Part shown: positions 5,149 through 5,239 of the stretch, in pieces | How positions within the stretch are numbered: the stretch's first letter is position 1 | Layout: every line of letters begins with the position of its first letter | NCBI GenBank assembly: GCA_002383615.1 | Contig: DFYN01000153.1 | Coordinates: 1-5,239, forward strand | Source: Anaerolineaceae bacterium UBA4081 | GTDB lineage: Bacteria; Chloroflexota; Anaerolineae; Anaerolineales; Anaerolineaceae | Direction: 5' to 3' | Length of the DNA stretch: 5,239 nt | Made by a program: the position numbers and the translations under genes | The notes under the pieces: model-generated | What the model saw: only the letters and a program-made list of their open reading frames with translations | Database searches by the model: none | Told to the model about the DNA's origin: nothing

Positions 5149-5239
5149 ATGAACATTGCAACCTTTCTATCAGGTATAAATCCGGTACTCCAGGCATTAC
5201 TTGCAACTGTATTCACCTATAGCGTCACCGCCCTTGGCG
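5149..5239 (+). CDS. ZIP-family metal transporter, N-terminal fragment (cut by window edge)
   Basis: An ATG at 5149 opens a frame that runs 30 codons to the window end without a stop. GGAG at 5137-5140 lies 8 nt upstream. The residues (MNIATFLSGI, then NPVLQALLATVF and TYSVTALG) form an amphipathic start and a first membrane helix very like bacterial ZIP proteins, which usually begin with NPxLQALLATxFTWxxTALG. ZIP proteins carry Zn2+ or other divalent metals across the membrane without ATP. The metal-binding helices lie beyond the window, so the call rests on this short match and on the zinc context. A different membrane protein cannot be excluded. Confidence 0.68.
   Translation, partial: MNIATFLSGINPVLQALLATVFTYSVTALG

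Noticed and set aside
4992..5222. 76-codon + strand open frame across the end of the zinc-ribbon gene and the intergenic gap
   Set aside because: It starts inside a well-supported gene, has no recognisable content and competes with the ZIP-like start at 5149, which has a ribosome site and a family match.

Overview
The window is about 5.2 kb of dense coding sequence, all on the + strand, and most of it is a zinc-homeostasis locus. It holds a Fur-family regulator (most likely Zur), a complete zinc-type ABC importer (binding lipoprotein, ATPase, permease) and an RsmI-like methyltransferase. A terminator follows, then a membrane-anchored protein with three zinc ribbons, and finally the first 30 codons of what looks like a ZIP-family metal transporter cut by the window edge. 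The organism is a bacterium with intermediate GC, ATG/GTG starts and strong AGGAGG Shine-Dalgarno sites. The style of the zinc-ribbon protein, the single-domain RsmI-like enzyme and the lipoprotein binding protein suggest Chloroflexota (Anaerolineae-like). This is an impression from family recognition, not a search result.

Layout. Positions 1-105 probably hold the last codons of an upstream gene and a short hairpin followed by four Ts. Positions 106-229 are the control region of the zinc operon: a 9-bp direct repeat at 11-bp period, a near-consensus sigma-70 promoter (TTGACA-17-TATTAT), and a Fur/Zur-like operator (17 of 19 bases match the classical Fur box) covering the predicted transcription start and touching the Shine-Dalgarno site. 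Positions 230-3922 are five genes that overlap end to end (4, 4, 8 and 17 bp): zur, znuA, znuC, znuB and the rsmI-like gene. A 9-bp GC-rich hairpin with a T-run at 3930-3961 ends the unit. Positions 4009-5067 encode the zinc-ribbon membrane protein. The gap 5068-5148 carries a 23-bp imperfect inverted repeat over a weak promoter candidate, and the ZIP-like gene begins at 5149.

How the genes work together. When zinc is ample, the regulator should bind its own operator and shut off the whole operon, so the importer and the regulator are controlled together. Under zinc shortage ZnuA captures Zn2+ outside the membrane, ZnuB passes it inward and ZnuC supplies the energy. The methyltransferase is translationally coupled to the importer and would respond to the same signal. 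The zinc-ribbon protein and the ZIP-like transporter sit outside the operon but fit a zinc theme. The role of the zinc-ribbon protein is unknown and is the least explained part of the window.
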